NCBI RefSeq assembly: GCF_000237925.1
Contig: NC_031497.1
Location: 6,684,831 to 6,748,830 of the forward strand
Direction: 5' to 3'
DNA: 64,000 bases
Origin: Schistosoma mansoni
Taxonomy: Eukaryota > Platyhelminthes > Trematoda > Strigeidida > Schistosomatidae
A model generated the notes under the pieces. The model was not told the origin of the DNA. It was given only the letters and a program-made list of their open reading frames with translations, and ran no database searches. This document shows positions 10,350 to 23,016 of this stretch, one piece after another (the stretch's first letter is position 1; every line of letters starts with the position of its first letter). Both the position numbers and the translations under genes were made by a program.

Positions 10350-12400
10350 TATGGAAACCCGGAAGCTGTTGAAGCGTAGAAAAAACTTCTGGGACTTATT
10401 CTTGTCAACAGGTCAGGCATCATTTAAGTACGAATATAAAAAAAGAAAGTATGTAAAAAGACCATAGCTAAATCCCGCACCGCTTATGAACGACAGTTGG
10501 CACACGATAGCCATACCTGTCCGAAGCGACTGTTTTCGTACGTTAAAAGGCGAACGAAACGTAGTGATGGTATCCCCCCGTTACTGTTAAACAAAAAATT
10601 TCAGATTTATTGGCTGAATCTGATCTAGCGAAAGCGGAGACATTTGTAAACTATTTTAGTGAAGTCTACTCTACGTGTAGTGTTACAACTACTTGTCCCA
10701 TTGACAACGAGATACCAGCCATAGAACCTATACACGTGATCGAGGATATTGTTCTTCCCTTGATAACTAACCTCAAACCTTGTAAGATACCGGGCCCAAT
10801 CGGTTACACTCACGTTTGCTGTCATCGCTTGCGGACATTATCTGAAGACCGCTCACGACGCTCTTCAATATGTCCCTTTCATGCGCTCAACTACCTAGAG
10901 ACTGGAAAGACGCCATGGTTAGTCCTATATTTAAGGATGGTCAGAGACGGGTCGTATCTAACTACCGGCCTGTTAGCCTGACCAGCATAGTAGTTAAGTT
11001 ACTTGAAAAATTAATTCGGGCTAAGCTACTGAGTCACATAGATTCGTACAATCTGTTAACTCCCGAGCAACACGGGTTTCGTAACAAGCATTCATGCTTG
11101 ACTAACTTACTCATTGCAGGAGAGGATTAAACAGCTGCTTTAGACAACGGCCTGTCTGTCGAAGTGATATTCATAGATTTTAGCAAAGCGTTTGACAAGG
11201 TTTCACACTTAGGTCTTAAGCAAAAGCTCTCGAGCTTTGGAATAACAGTTGCTATACAGGAATTGATAGGAAGCTTCTTATGTGACCGCAGATAGACAGT
11301 AAGGGTCAATGGAACGCTATCCGAATGAAAACCGGTCAAAAGTGGTGTACCCCAAGGCACCATCTTAAGCCCTTTACTTTTCCTTCTGTATATTAATGAA
11401 CTACCTTTATTACTTAAGTCGTCGACGTTATTGTTTGCGGATGATATTAAAATCTGGAGAACAATAAGAAGTGAGACTGATCGTTGTTATCTGCAAGCAG
11501 ATTTAGACGAATTAGTTAGATAGGCTCATGATTGGGGCTTGGAAGTTAATTCCAGGAAGAGCGTGTTCATGCACATCGGGCACGATATTAGTTACCACTA
11601 TACCATTAATGGTACATCTCTTCCACGCGTGCAAGAGCACAAAGACTTAGGAGTAACTATAAGTCACGACTTGAAAACCACTACGCACTGCAATGCGGTT
11701 GCTTCCAAAGGTTATCGTGCGCTATGGTCACTTCGCAGGGCATTTAAATGCTTCGACGAGGATATGTTTCGAATTTTATATCCCACCTATGTAAGGCCAC
11801 ACTTACAATACTGTATCCAAGCAGCTAGCCCATGTCTGATAAAGGATACTAGATCGCTTGAGCATGTCCAGCGTGTGGGGAGAAAATTAGTGAAGGGTCT
11901 TTCTAAACTCCCTTACGATGAGCGTTTAAAACGTCTAAACATTTTCCCCTTATCTTATCGTAGGACGCGAGGTGACCTTATACTGGCATTTCGTATCTTT
12001 AATTATGATCTGGGTGTTAATATGTCTTATCTTTTTGCTCCCTCCAGCACTAATAATCTCCGGGGTCATAGCAAGAAGGTTCTGAAACCGCGATCTAATA
12101 AACTAAAGGTGGGGTCCCGTTTTTCTCATCGAGTGGTCAATGACTGGAACGCTTTACCAGAACAAGTGGTATCAGCACCATCAGTGAACATTTTCAAGAA
12201 GAAGCTGGACCTTCACTGGAAGGAAATCTGTCAGGATTAACACAGGTTCATCAACCTACTATCCTTATTACTGAAGACTGAAGAATTTGTAGTCAGTATC
12301 ACTGTATTATAAGAAGCGCGTTGTATAAACTTAGGCCGTACGATCGCCTTGGATCTGTAATAAAGCCTTTGGATATGTTATAATTCTTCCACATGTTTAT
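10350..12400 (+). mobile_element. CR1-type non-LTR retrotransposon, 5'-truncated
   Basis: The + strand carries a linker ('RRKNFWDLFLSTGQ' near 10375), an N-terminal RT piece in one frame (10610-10820) and then a long second frame from about 10837 to the stop at 12238-12240. The second frame holds 'LPRDWKDAMVSPIFKDGQ', 'NYRPVSLTSIV', 'EQHGFRNKHSC', 'IFIDFSKAFDKV', 'SGVPQGTILSPLLF', the catalytic 'LLFADDIK' and the C-terminal 'RVVNDWNALPEQVVSAPSV' block. It contains at least five nonsense codons (for example at 11128-11130) and is preceded by one frameshift. The endonuclease domain is missing. The 3' UTR probably ends between 12360 and 12400, almost touching the zinc-finger gene. Confidence 0.85.
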
Positions 12401-12425
12401 ATATTAGGAGTTCTGAATATAAAAC

Positions 12426-13851
12426 ATGCAAATCAATGTTGAGCCTGATGTCTTTGAGCAATTTCACAAGTTGAAGCAATTACACAAGCCAGTTGGGAGT
12501 GATAGTGAATTTCTCTCTTTTATCGTCTCTCACATTCAAAAGTGTTGTTACAAAAATGAAAGGTAAGTAAGAATCTTCATTTGTGTTCAGTTTTATTAGT
12601 TGTAACCCAACTGTTCAAGCTCTTCCGAATGGCACGTCGCTACGGTCATGCCCAGAGTGCAAATTCTCAGCTGGGACATCTGAGCAGCTTTGGGATCATT
12701 TTGAAAGTGTTCATCCCGATGAAGGGAGCTTCTCTTGTACATGTGGAGACTCTTATAACCGTTTGCCGCTGTTTTTGAGGCACTATGTAGATTGTCCGGT
12801 AGCATCTACTGACTTAGAAGATCCTCGTCGCAATTTTGCCTCACTTAAGGATGGACGAAGAATTTTACCTAGCATCCTTCATTCTACATGTGACGGTGGT
12901 GTCGTGGGTACGAAATTGGGTCAGCCTAATGTCTATCACCCTTATCGCCAGTCTACAGTATCGTCTGCTCCAGGTCCATCAGGTGACAAGCCATATGGCT
13001 GCCCAAAATGTTATAAGGGTTTTAAAAGCAAATCTCTACTAGATCAACACATGCATCTCCATTTTCCTCCTCGCTACAAATGCCGATGGTGTGGTAATGT
13101 ATATCGTTGGCCACCTGTTTATTATCATCACAAGCAACGGTGTAAAAAGCGTCCAGTCATTAGTATGGGTGATATCGGACACGCTTCGGACTACCGTTGT
13201 CTTAATGGTTCAATTATGAAAGTCGAGGATTCCCAAATGCATGTTGATCATATTTCAACCAGACAAACCGCATTCAACCGTTTCATGAATGCACCAGGAG
13301 TTTCTTTTACTCAAGAACTGGCGAATGATAACATCATTCAGAATGTTCCAGTCATCGGAGATGATGCAGCTAACTGTTCGCTAACATGCCTATGCACGGA
13401 AAGCTTTTTGAATGTCCCTTCCTACCTTGAGCATGCAACTATATGTCCAAAAGTTGTGTCGGCGTCCTCTGTGTTCGAAAATCTTGCTAATAGAGCCCTA
13501 TCTACTTCAAACAACTTAGGATTCAGATCTCCGCGGCAAAGAAATTCTATTTCAAATTTCCGGGAATTACCGCCGGAATATCTTTCACAACTAAAAGACA
13601 CAACTCTAATACACTCTAATCCTGGTGGTATTTTTTCGTGTAACATGTGTGGCAAGGAGTTCAACTCCAAACTGTCCCTCAAACAGCATGTAGATGGCAA
13701 ACATCGTGCTGAAGGTAAGTACCTCTGTGGAACTTGTGGTAAACGATACCGTTGGGGTGCCTCGTTTTATTACCACAAAAAAACATGCGCCGGGCCTGTG
13801 TCTTGTGTACTCAGTTCTCAAACTCCTGAGCTTGTGACCACACACACTTGA
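12426..13851 (+). CDS. C2H2/C2HC zinc-finger protein, 465 aa, two exons
   Basis: Exon 1 is 12426-12562, the intron is 12563-12590 (28 bp, GTAAGT...TTCAG) and exon 2 is 12591-13851. The ATG is preceded in frame by TAA at 12420-12422. Splicing joins AG|T (Ser46) and keeps the frame into a long open exon. Seven fingers can be seen: C2H2 at about residues 66-87, CxC..HxxxC at 95-114, C2H2 at 183-203, C2HC at 210-230, CxC..HxxxC at 312-331, C2H2 at 396-417 and C2HC at 425-445. They come in C2H2 + C2HC pairs, the second of each with an 'RW/R-x-x-YYHHK..C' look, somewhat like lola-type fingers. It is probably a nuclear DNA-binding regulator; the target is unknown. A poly(A) signal AATAAA lies at 14126-14131. 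The 28-bp intron fits the tiny 5' introns known in schistosomes. Confidence 0.85.
12563..12590 (+). other. 28-bp intron of the zinc-finger gene
   Basis: It has a GTAAGTAAG donor and TTTGTGTTCAG acceptor, in phase 2. Without removal, the upstream ATG frame does not continue into the finger frame. Confidence 0.8.
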
Positions 13852-14125
13852 TAGTTTTGTGAAATATACTTTACCTCTCCTTCATTTCTGTTGTAATTGC
13901 TACAGTTCGTGATACAAAACTTATATATTCAGCTATTCGTTACCTAATATCGTACTTTAAATGTTGTGAATCCCAGGTAATCGAATTATTTGTGAACTCG
14001 TTACATATATTTTGTTTCTATATCGTTTATTACCGCATTTGATCTCTTGCTTGTCTGTTGAAACCTGAAAATTGTGTAACGATGTGACGGTTACCAAAGT
14101 TCTGATTTTGTAAATAATTTTATGA

Positions 14126-14131
14126 AATAAA
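14126..14131 (+). terminator. Candidate poly(A) signal of the zinc-finger gene
   Basis: The first AATAAA hexamer seen downstream lies 275 bp after the stop codon, in a T/A-rich 3' UTR-like stretch. Confidence 0.45.
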
Positions 14132-14139
14132 CTTACTAT

Positions 14140-15387
14140 TTCAGTTAATCTAAGATCTGTGCATAATCTAACCTTTCAGTTCACTCATCGCACTGGTGCA
14201 TTTATCGTCACATTAGTACTTTGTCAATCTTGTAATTAGTGTACATTTATGTACTGATACATTTCTTTTCCCCAATCGAAGAATTTCTAAATTTACCCAC
14301 TATATACATGCTTTTTGTTCTTGCTTTTCAATTATCTAGTCGACATTTAATGTTTTATGTAATCAATCCTTTGACCCATTTTGATTATTTTAATTTTTTT
14401 ATGAGAAATCAAATCTCACCTCATATTTTGCTTTTATTTGTTGCTGCATAAAGCTTTCAAGGTATAAGATGCACAAAGTGGTTTATTTTGGGTTTTTTAT
14501 GTGTACCATGACTAATTTTCTGTTCGAAGTAGACGAAGGGACAACGTCTAAGTTCACATGTTAGGTACATCGGTGATCGCAAAATAGTGACCGGAATAGA
14601 AACTAGTGATTATGTTGTTAGCCTGTCTATTGGTTGGAGATAATGGAGCTGACAACTAATAAATGACTCACTTTTAATTATGCCACATACTCAAAAACAA
14701 TGTAGTTTGACGATAATTTTACATACGGTTGACGCGGATGCTGAGCTGCATTGTTTGTTGCGGTTCCAGATACATGATTGAGTGCAGCCTGGTCGTCTTA
14801 TAATGTAACGCTTGTCTAACTTTGGGAAAAGTAAGTCAGAGGCACATGAGTAAGCAGATTCTAAACTGTATCAGCAGTTGTCTGTAGTTTTGCACATGAA
14901 GTCTTTTGTTGTATGCAACACATTAGCAACCCCTTGTCTGATACCAGCGATTTTTGTTGTAGATTCTGAAATCATATTATTCAACTTGTGGTCATTTTCC
15001 CCAATTCCTAGGGCACCTCATAGCTTTGTACAATTTGTTTCACTTCACACCGGAGTCACATGTTTGTTTTACCTTGTTTGATATGATACATATCAACGTT
15101 CCAGTCTATGGACTGTCATTAAATGCATGCGGAAACCCAAGGTCTAGTACCTGCTAATTTTGAATCTTAGCTAAATATTCCACATTAAAAACGTTTGTAT
15201 TCTAGTTTGTGAACTGCATACATTCCTCTTTTAGTCTCAGCAAAGCCCATACTACCTCGTATTTACTAAATTTCGTAATACTAGATACTTTCAGGGTTAG
15301 TACTTGACTGGTAAGTTCGGATGCTTCACAACTTTCTCACTGTTCCTGTATTGCTACCACTTCACATTTCAATGGATCATTATCCTT
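14140..15387. other. AT-rich intergenic DNA, nothing recognised
   Basis: Frames such as 14239-14451 are T-rich hydrophobic shadows without family features. Confidence 0.5.
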
Positions 15388-15397
15388 ACAGTTCTTA
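15388..15397. repeat. Target-site duplication (left) of the short LINE; right copy 15908-15917
   Basis: ACAGTTCTTA is present exactly on both sides of the 510-bp unit. Confidence 0.85.
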
Positions 15398-15907
15398 TTA
15401 TTTATTTATTTATTTGAACACATAAATTTTGGTACAATGGGGCACCGAATACATATGCGCCGCACAAATCTCCTTTGATTTGTGTGAGGGCTGTGATACT
15501 ACCCAGGTGCCCAAACTGAAGCAGGTGGTTTACTTAGGGGGCCACACCCGGAACCTTTGACCTAAAGGTCTGATCCACATGGCAGTGGAGCATCGTGAGG
15601 AGATGCAGTCCCATGGTATCCGGTGACCAACGATTGATTCATACACCATTTGTTCCCTCAGGATACTGGAGCCCATGTGCACCATTGGTTTGGAATCAGG
15701 GTTTTCCAACTCCCCTAGGTGGACTCGCCTTGTCCACCAACCTGGTTAGAGCGCCGGACATTCGCTTTTCGTCCTCTCAATTTTGTAAACAACACCGCCA
15801 GGAGAAATCAGTGAGTAGGACTTCCTTGGCAGAGGCTATATACGCGTGGCCATATGAGAGCATTTCGAGAGGGAGAGCGGACTCTCCTCACTGTCGGCCG
15901 TACCAGG
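15398..15907 (-). mobile_element. Internally deleted EN/RT LINE, 510 bp, with 10-bp target duplication
   Basis: The left end (15398-15470) is a (TTTA)n tail plus the 3' terminus matching 46989-47060 of element C. From about 15475 it passes directly into the 5' UTR matching 50455-50887 of element C. All coding sequence, about 3.4 kb, is absent. A perfect repeat ACAGTTCTTA flanks the unit (15388-15397 and 15908-15917), so it inserted as a unit in this short form. The internal + frame at 15595-15921 is 5' UTR sequence read in the antisense direction and is not a gene. Confidence 0.85.
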
Positions 15908-15917
15908 ACAGTTCTTA

Positions 15918-18900
15918 CTGATTATAAAATGTAAGATATCGATTCTCAGACAAGATAGTTAAAAACTATGTGTGGATTACTATTAATTAGTAATAAATGG
16001 ATCCTGTGAATTCGCATAAAGTAGGGCTAAAGTGTGAACATTGTTGACATCAGACGAAGAGTATCAAGGCAGCCGTGTGGATACCTGCAGTAATTCGAGC
16101 AAAATTTATCTTGTTGCCCAATATCCTGGTCACATATCATTTGATTGTGATGACCACTTCACTATTTGTACCATTGGATTAGAAATGGTGATATGGTAAA
16201 TTGTAAAATCGTATCAGGATAGTTTCTTTCCAGCATGTTGGTGGTACGTATGTATATTTATTAGTGAACGGTTTTTCTCCCCTACAGCCAAAGAGTGTTG
16301 ACATAAGAATATGTGTTCGGGCAGATAATTCTGTGAATCATGATTCGGATATGATGATGATTATTAGTGGAAGTAGGTTGTAGAGCTTCATCTAGGGAAG
16401 CCAGGCCAAGCAACAAGATTTTAAACATGAATCGATTAAAGTGGTCAAGATTTTATGTGTTCAAAACCATTCACAGTTTTCCCTCTACGTTGAGGATTTC
16501 ATGGATAAGCGGCAGCTACGATGTGTTTTGGGATACCTTGGGAAATATTATTAATCTATGGGATCTCTACTTACACTACATCGAGTTACAGCTCTCCTAA
16601 TCAGTACCTACAAGAGGAGTCACCAATTGAATATTGTGAGTTGAAAAGCTTTACTTAGTCTATAGTTATCGCTAAGAAGCTGACTTCTAATTTCCTGTTA
16701 GTCAGTCATCAACATGAGACCTGGTCTATTGTGTACCACTTCGAGTTGCTGCACAAGGAATGGAACTAACGGACTTGGTAACGAACGAAAGGGATATTAA
16801 TACCAAATTCATCGTAAATTTAAGCACTGTATAAACAGTACTAACGCAACAGACGGAAAGTATAAATTGGAATTTACTTAAAATTTAAGAGAAATATAGA
16901 GAATCGATGCGACTAAACTATTTCGACCGATTTTGAGACTCAGTACCTTATACCTCCAGACCGAAACTCCCTCCCGTTAGGGATTTTTTCAGTTGACCAG
17001 TCAAGCGGTTGCAGTGTTTTAGGAAGTTTGGTGTTGCTTTGCTTGTCCATATGTTAGAGATCTTCCCGGTGTTAAAGTGAGGTTTTGATTGCTAGGTAGT
17101 GAAGAGCCTACTGATCAAACTGTAAATTATCTACATTACAATAGTTTGTTAATCCGAGATTGCTGGCTCACTCTGTAGGTTAGAAAATTGGGTTGGGTTG
17201 GAACAAAAAGTAACAGAACAGAGTCGAACAACCACGGGAATATGGTGAATGTTACGATGTTACCACTGGTGTTGTTTCTCCACATAATAATTTTAATTGT
17301 AACCCCATTTGTTGTTATATCATCCATAAGGCAAACAGTAAGGTCGAAGCAAACAAACATTGGCACTTTAGATGTATGATGCAGCACGAATAAATTATTT
17401 AAAAAATGGTGGTAATCCTTAGTTTATTTCTTTAGTCCTTCTAGGCCATATTTTGTGAATTATTTAATCTTCCCTGTAATACCTAATTGAATAACTGTAT
17501 GACAACAAAACTACGTACTTTTTTCCCTATATCTGTTCTGTTGTTTGTACCTTATTTAGTAACCTGCACAAAAGTTGAGCTGAATATACGAACAGAATAG
17601 CATTTTTATTAGCTATTATTATGTGACAATTAAGATTAGAGCTGATACATCTTTGTTATAGTTGGCTGATAGTAAATTAGGTAATCAATCACATCATTTT
17701 AAAACATAAAAGAAATTGATTTGAAGTAAGGGACGAAGCCTTGCTAGTTGCTCTTGATTCTCTTTTCAAAAGAAAGGTGCGAGTTTAGGGAGAATAAATG
17801 ATTTTGAAGAGGATTGGCTGTAGCCTTATCTGATAAACATATACTTTGTTATTGCTACGTAATGGAATTAATGATATTAGTACTCACGAAAACACTTCGA
17901 AAAAGTAATTGTTAGGGACATTGTTTCTAGTGAATGACGGAATTAACTTCGATTTCTTATGTTTTGCATAACCATACTAAATAATTCTTTTGTGAATTTG
18001 ATTTATTGGTTGGGATATAATCCTCTTGTTTCGATTAGGTAAACCAATAGTTAACACGAAGTAAGTGGTTTAGTTTGACATTTTACAAGGTTACTAAGCC
18101 GTATATATATGTGCACACAGAAAATGATAACATTCAGGTTGTATGCTAAAAGGACTGATGAGCGAATAGTGGAGTTATGTTATTGTCTCTGTTGATTTAT
18201 GTAGACTGCTTAAATCTACTATATTTAGTAGTTCCTTATTCTTCCCAAGCTTCCATATGATAACTAGTTAATTGACCCCCAGCATCTGTAATTAACTTTG
18301 CCATTCACAGTACTTCATCTTAGCGACTGAAACAGCTTCATTTAAAAAAATAATTAATTTTCACTTGTATAACAGATCCTGAGAGGATGTTTTGAATCGA
18401 TTTGACGAGTGGCTGGAAAACAAACATTACTCTCTATCTACCTTTAGATAACAGCGTACAAATGACCAGTCACTGCGTATCACCAATAAATTGATATTGA
18501 TACAGGAAATAACATATGTTCTTGTAAAGTTCCATATTTCCCGAAAGCAGGTCAGTTACAAAGGGCTAATAATTGTCTCCTTATACTAGCCCTCTTTATG
18601 TAAACGGAAGGCAATCCAAAGCGTATCCTGGTTTAACAACTTTATATTCTTCATTTTTTACGAATAGGATAGAGCTTTTTCAGGTCATCCATTCTCCGAT
18701 GAAATTGTAACCTATCTGTCAGGACTAATGTTTGACTTTCACATTGTGTAAGTGTCGTGCTACTGTTGTTGACGAGAAATTCCTCGAGTACTACTTGTGT
18801 TCATAATTATTTATGTTAATAAACAGTTTTGGCTTATGGTAAGGTTGGGAATTTTAGCTTCTATAAATTATATTTATAGTAGTGTAATCCAATGAAGTCT

Positions 18901-19780
18901 CCCGAACCATTTGTTGTATTGACTGAATTAATGTTTAAGTTAGTTAAGTTGTTGAGACACTTGACTTTTAAAAAGCAGACCGTTATTCCGAATTTCGTTT
19001 GACCTACGTTGGTTCAGGCTACAGTCTGTATTTATATATGTGTGTTAATTATTTTGTATTTTGGGTGGTCATAAAGTTATATATTGGTGAGGGGACTGCA
19101 TTTTTCTGACCCATTTTGTCGGATTTGTCTCTCTTACTTTTCTAGTGGTCGCTGATTCTTGGATTTTAAAGGTTTTCTGGTTTAATATTACCTTTGATTA
19201 GCGTAATGTGATATCTACGTCAGTTAAGAGGTTGATAAACGATTTCTGAATACTAGATCGCTGTGTGTAGACTGCAGCACCACGTTGAAATGTTTCTAGT
19301 GTATAATTATTTGGTACCACAATGAACTAAAGTCAGTTTGAAATTTTTTTATCTCTCTGATGAGATTTAACTAAATATAAGTCACGAATATATAGTCAGT
19401 ATACAAATCGACTAGTTGGAATATCTTTTTTTAAGAATTGTGGACAGTCTGTGAGTGACCTTTAGTTAACTTTAACTCATTCGAAATAACTAATTTTGTG
19501 TATATTACCGATAACTAGTTTTTCCTAGCATTCTGATTTTATTGCTGAGAGATATAGCTCTGAACTCATTTCGTAGTCGTTTTAGCAGTGTTTATAAAAT
19601 TAGAGTATTGTAGTAACAAGTATACATTATTATTTGATTCTATTTCCATCAATTTGAGGTAAACTTTAATAATTCAAAATAAAACCACTCATTTTTGAAG
19701 TAAAATGACTACTTTCACTGTTCAAATCTAAAAGTGGTCCAGGCAAATTTAACTTGAACACGCTGCATGTTACCTTTTCA
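15918..19780. other. AT-rich intergenic DNA, no recognised gene
   Basis: Only short frames are present (for example 17136-17387 on -, and a + frame overlapping it), without motifs. No repeat family is recognised. Confidence 0.5.
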
Positions 19781-19793
19781 GTCGAACCCGTAA

Positions 19794-20048
19794 ATGCACG
19801 ACGGAAAGGTACCGATGGGCTTTTTAAACATATTCTACCAGTTCAACTGCACCAATTTACATAAATCATACTTCGAGCGTCCTGATATGGTTGGGAAAAT
19901 AATTCATTTAATCTATTTTTGGCACTGTCCTCATCTGGTAGAAGCTGTCTCTATTTTACATAAAGTCCCGAACAGTCTACCTGAATGGAGCAAAGTTATA
20001 GCTGAAGCAATCAAGATCAACTCCCAAAAACCTAACTCACGTATCTAA
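19794..20048 (+). CDS. Possible small protein or terminal exon, 84 codons, unknown
   Basis: ATG 19794 is preceded in frame by TAA, so nothing in this frame extends upstream. A TTTTCAG acceptor ends at 19781 and another AG (CTACCAG) ends near 19842; either could open a last exon. The product is mixed and partly aromatic ('DMVGKIIHLIYFWHCPHL', 'LHKVPNSLPEWSKVIAEA') and has no recognised domain. An AATAAA at 20090-20095 lies 42 bp after the stop, as expected for a terminal exon. It could be the last exon of a gene whose other exons were not found, or chance. Confidence 0.3.
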   Translation: MHDGKVPMGFLNIFYQFNCTNLHKSYFERPDMVGKIIHLIYFWHCPHLVEAVSILHKVPNSLPEWSKVIAEAIKINSQKPNSRI

Positions 20049-20049
20049 A

Positions 20050-20792
20050 AGTGGCATATTCAACCTCACACGATCGGGGTCTTCCCATAAATAAAAGTCA
20101 CATAGTATGGACCCTTACCTAGCCCCGATCTTATTTTGTGTATATCTCTGCTCTGCTCCGTTGTTTCTCTGCACATTCATCTCAGTTCATATGAATTTCT
20201 TATCGTTATCCTAATTATACTTCATGTTTGTACTACTTGATTAATATTATTCCGAATTATTTCCGGCGTAACATTTCTCCCACCATGCATCATCACGTGA
20301 CCTGTTTTATTATATTGATTTTATCTTCATTCTTCACGACGAAATTTCCTACCCCTTTTTTAAACGACCTTTATCAAATTTACCAATAATATAGTCTTGA
20401 CGCGTCTGAGCCCCAGTCAATGTTAATGTTCATACATATAATTTATTTTAGCCGTTGTAATATAGTGGTTATGGATTTATAACTGCGAATGAAAACAATG
20501 GTTCACTCAAATATTCCCTATTTAAGAGAACTCGATGCGGATTTTTCAACTATTAAAACCAAATTTGTAGGTGTTTGAGTCTTTCTGTTGTTGATGTTAT
20601 TTGTTGTAATTGACCACTCTCTTTTGGTATATGTACAGACTATGTGGAATTCCTCTACATTACCATTTAGTCACAAATTTTAATTAAAATCGGAATGATG
20701 GTTAACAGTGAAACTCACGACGTGCGTTTCGTTTTATTTAAGACTTCTCTAGTTGTGCTTGGATTGTGGTGTTGATGTTCGTAATGAACAAA
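20050..20792. other. Intergenic DNA left of element B
   Basis: No gene is recognised. A short inverted repeat (GATCGGGG near 20071 and CCCCGATC near 20125) was noted without an assigned role. Confidence 0.4.
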
Positions 20793-20804
20793 TGCCAATG
20801 CTAG
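20793..20804. repeat. Target-site duplication of LINE element B (left); right copy 24752-24763
   Basis: TGCCAATGCTAG is present exactly at both ends of the 3,947-bp element. Confidence 0.93.
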
Positions 20805-21039
20805 TCAGTCAGTCAGTCAGTCACAACGTAGAACTTCGTACGTACGTACATCAGTTCGAGTTGCCATACCACATTAGCACAGAGATGCAGTTGTCGATTC
20901 AAATCCCATAGTGGTAGAAGTAGTAGGAGTATAATCAGAAATCCAAAAGATTAGGGTTTGAAGAAATTATTGAAGGAGTATAGTACAGTGAAATAAATTT
21001 GGAAAGAGAAAAAGATAAAGACATGAGGAATTCAGAAGA

Positions 21040-23016
21040 TTAGAATTTGGTAGAACACAAAGAGTGGATGCACCTTCGCCATTGCAAACGATTTTGAGCC
21101 ATGTCATTCAAGGTCTCTAACCATCGGTTGCTGTCATCACGCGAATCCCAACCAGGTAGTCTACACCTACCAACATGGCCCAGTCCACTTGTCAGTGACT
21201 TCATTGATTTGTGCCACGTTTTGGTCTGGCCACCCCTAGCTTTCTTCCAACCTACTCCTACACCATGAAACATTGCACGTCGGGGCAGTCGGTGGTCGGG
21301 CATACGTAACACATGTCCCAGCCATCTCAACTGATGAAGTTTCACTACTTCATCAATCGATTTGCCATCCCTACCTAGTACTCGTTTCCTAACAACTGCA
21401 TTACTTACCCGGTGGTCCCATGATATACGAGCAATGCTTCGAAGACACCTATGATCGAACACTAGTAGCCTACGAATATCCTCTACTCTTATTGGCCATG
21501 TTTCACTGCCATAAAGTAGGACGGAGCGAACTGCTGCACAGTAAACCCGTCCTTTGGTTGCTAGACGGATATCTCGCCTACGCCATAAATGACGCAAGTT
21601 GGCGAAAGCTAGACGAGCCTTCTGTATCCGTGCTGAGATTTCGTCACATACCAGACCACAAGGGCTGATGAGACTCCCAAGATAAGTGAAGTGGTCTACA
21701 CGCTCAACTACTTCACTCCCTATCATTAGTTCAGGTATCGCTGCAACCCAATCCTGAAGTAACATTTTGCACTTCGAGGGAGAGAATCGCATACCGAACA
21801 TGCCTGCATAGTTGCTTATAGTGGTCAGAAGACTCTGCATGTTGTCAGCGTCTTCACCGAGTAAAACTATGTCGTCGGCGTATTCTAAGTCAACAAGTGA
21901 GCCTCCTGGTAAAAGTTCAACTCCTGGAGGTTTAGCTGATGAAAGTGATATCTCTAAAAGTATGTCAATGACAAAGTTAAACAAGAATGGGGAGAGTGGA
22001 CAGCCCTGACGAACGCCACTTGTGGTAATCAGTTCTGATGACAGTTCGCCATAGGCTCTAACTCGACCAGTTGTGTTCGAGTAGAGAGCCTTTATGAGGT
22101 TAATGTACTTCTTTGGTACTCCTTTCAGTGACAAACACTGCCATAGAACCTCACGATCAACGGAGTCAAATGCCGCCTTAAGGTCAAGAAATACTACTAT
22201 TGTGGGACGTCTAAATGTATGTCTATGTTCTAGAACCTAACGTAGGGTGAATATCTGGTCTATGCAACCACGTCCAGGTCGAAAACCAGCCTGGTTTTCT
22301 CTAGTCTGCTCTTCACGAGCTTTGGTTAGGCGACCTAGTATTATTGAAGCTAATATTTTAGACACTATATTAGTCAAACTGATCCCTCTGTGATTGTCAC
22401 AGGAGGACTTTTGTCCTTTCTTATAGACTGGCACAATCAGTGATTGGGACCAGTCAGATGGAATTACGTCCAGTTCCCAGATTCTACCTAAGACCTCAGT
22501 CAATCTCACTGCTAGTACTGGACCACCATCTTTAAAAATCTCAGGGGTCAACCTGTCAGGGCCTGCGGCTCTCCCTCGCTTCAGATTTCCTATAGCTTTT
22601 TCAACCTCACAGAGGGTTGGAGGACTTACATCAATTTGCCATTCAGGACGACTGGGGATCGTGGGTAATTGAAGTGTGGCTGAAGGCCAGTTGAACTGAT
22701 CCCTAAAGTGTTCTGCCCATCGATCCAATCTCCTGGATTGAGAATGAATAATATGCCCATCTTTATCTGAGATGGTTTCACTGATATTCGGGTTCCTAAT
22801 ACCGGTTTCTTTAACGAGTCTGAATAGCTGCCTACTGTTACCTATTGCCGCTGCCTTTTCCATCTCTCTTGCTTTCGCTACCCACCACTGTTCACGATCA
22901 TTACGTAGGCTTCTTATAAGCCTGCGCTTAAGTTGACTCCGCTCTTCGTTATGCTCAGAGCCAGGTGGGATGAGTTTACGACATCTATCAGTGCGGTAGA
23001 TGCTGCCGAGATCCAT
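21040..23016 (-). pseudogene. Element B reverse transcriptase frame
   Basis: This frame is open from 23016 to the stop at 21040-21042 except for TAG at 22237-22239. It has 'FRDQFNWPSATLQLP', 'RGRAAGPDRLTPEIFKDGG', 'NHRGISLTNIVSKILASI', 'ENQAGFRPGRGCIDQIFTLR', then after the stop 'TIVVFLDLKAAFDSVDREV', 'TSGVRQGCPLSPFLFNF' and the catalytic 'LEYADDIVLLGED' (YADD codons at 21871-21882). It ends in the cysteine/tryptophan-rich tail 'LGHVLRMPDHRLPRRAMF' to 'DMAQNRLQWRRC'. All RT blocks are present. Confidence 0.88.

Noticed and set aside
15595-15921. 108-codon + frame, and a similar 121-codon frame at 50572-50937
   Set aside because: Both are antisense readings of the LINE 5' UTR shared by the two copies. 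Their similarity reflects the repeat, not a protein.
20065-20135. GATCGGGG/CCCCGATC hairpin as a regulatory element
   Set aside because: The 8-bp arms are about 50 bp apart, with no neighbouring gene evidence beyond the weak 84-codon frame. Chance is adequate.
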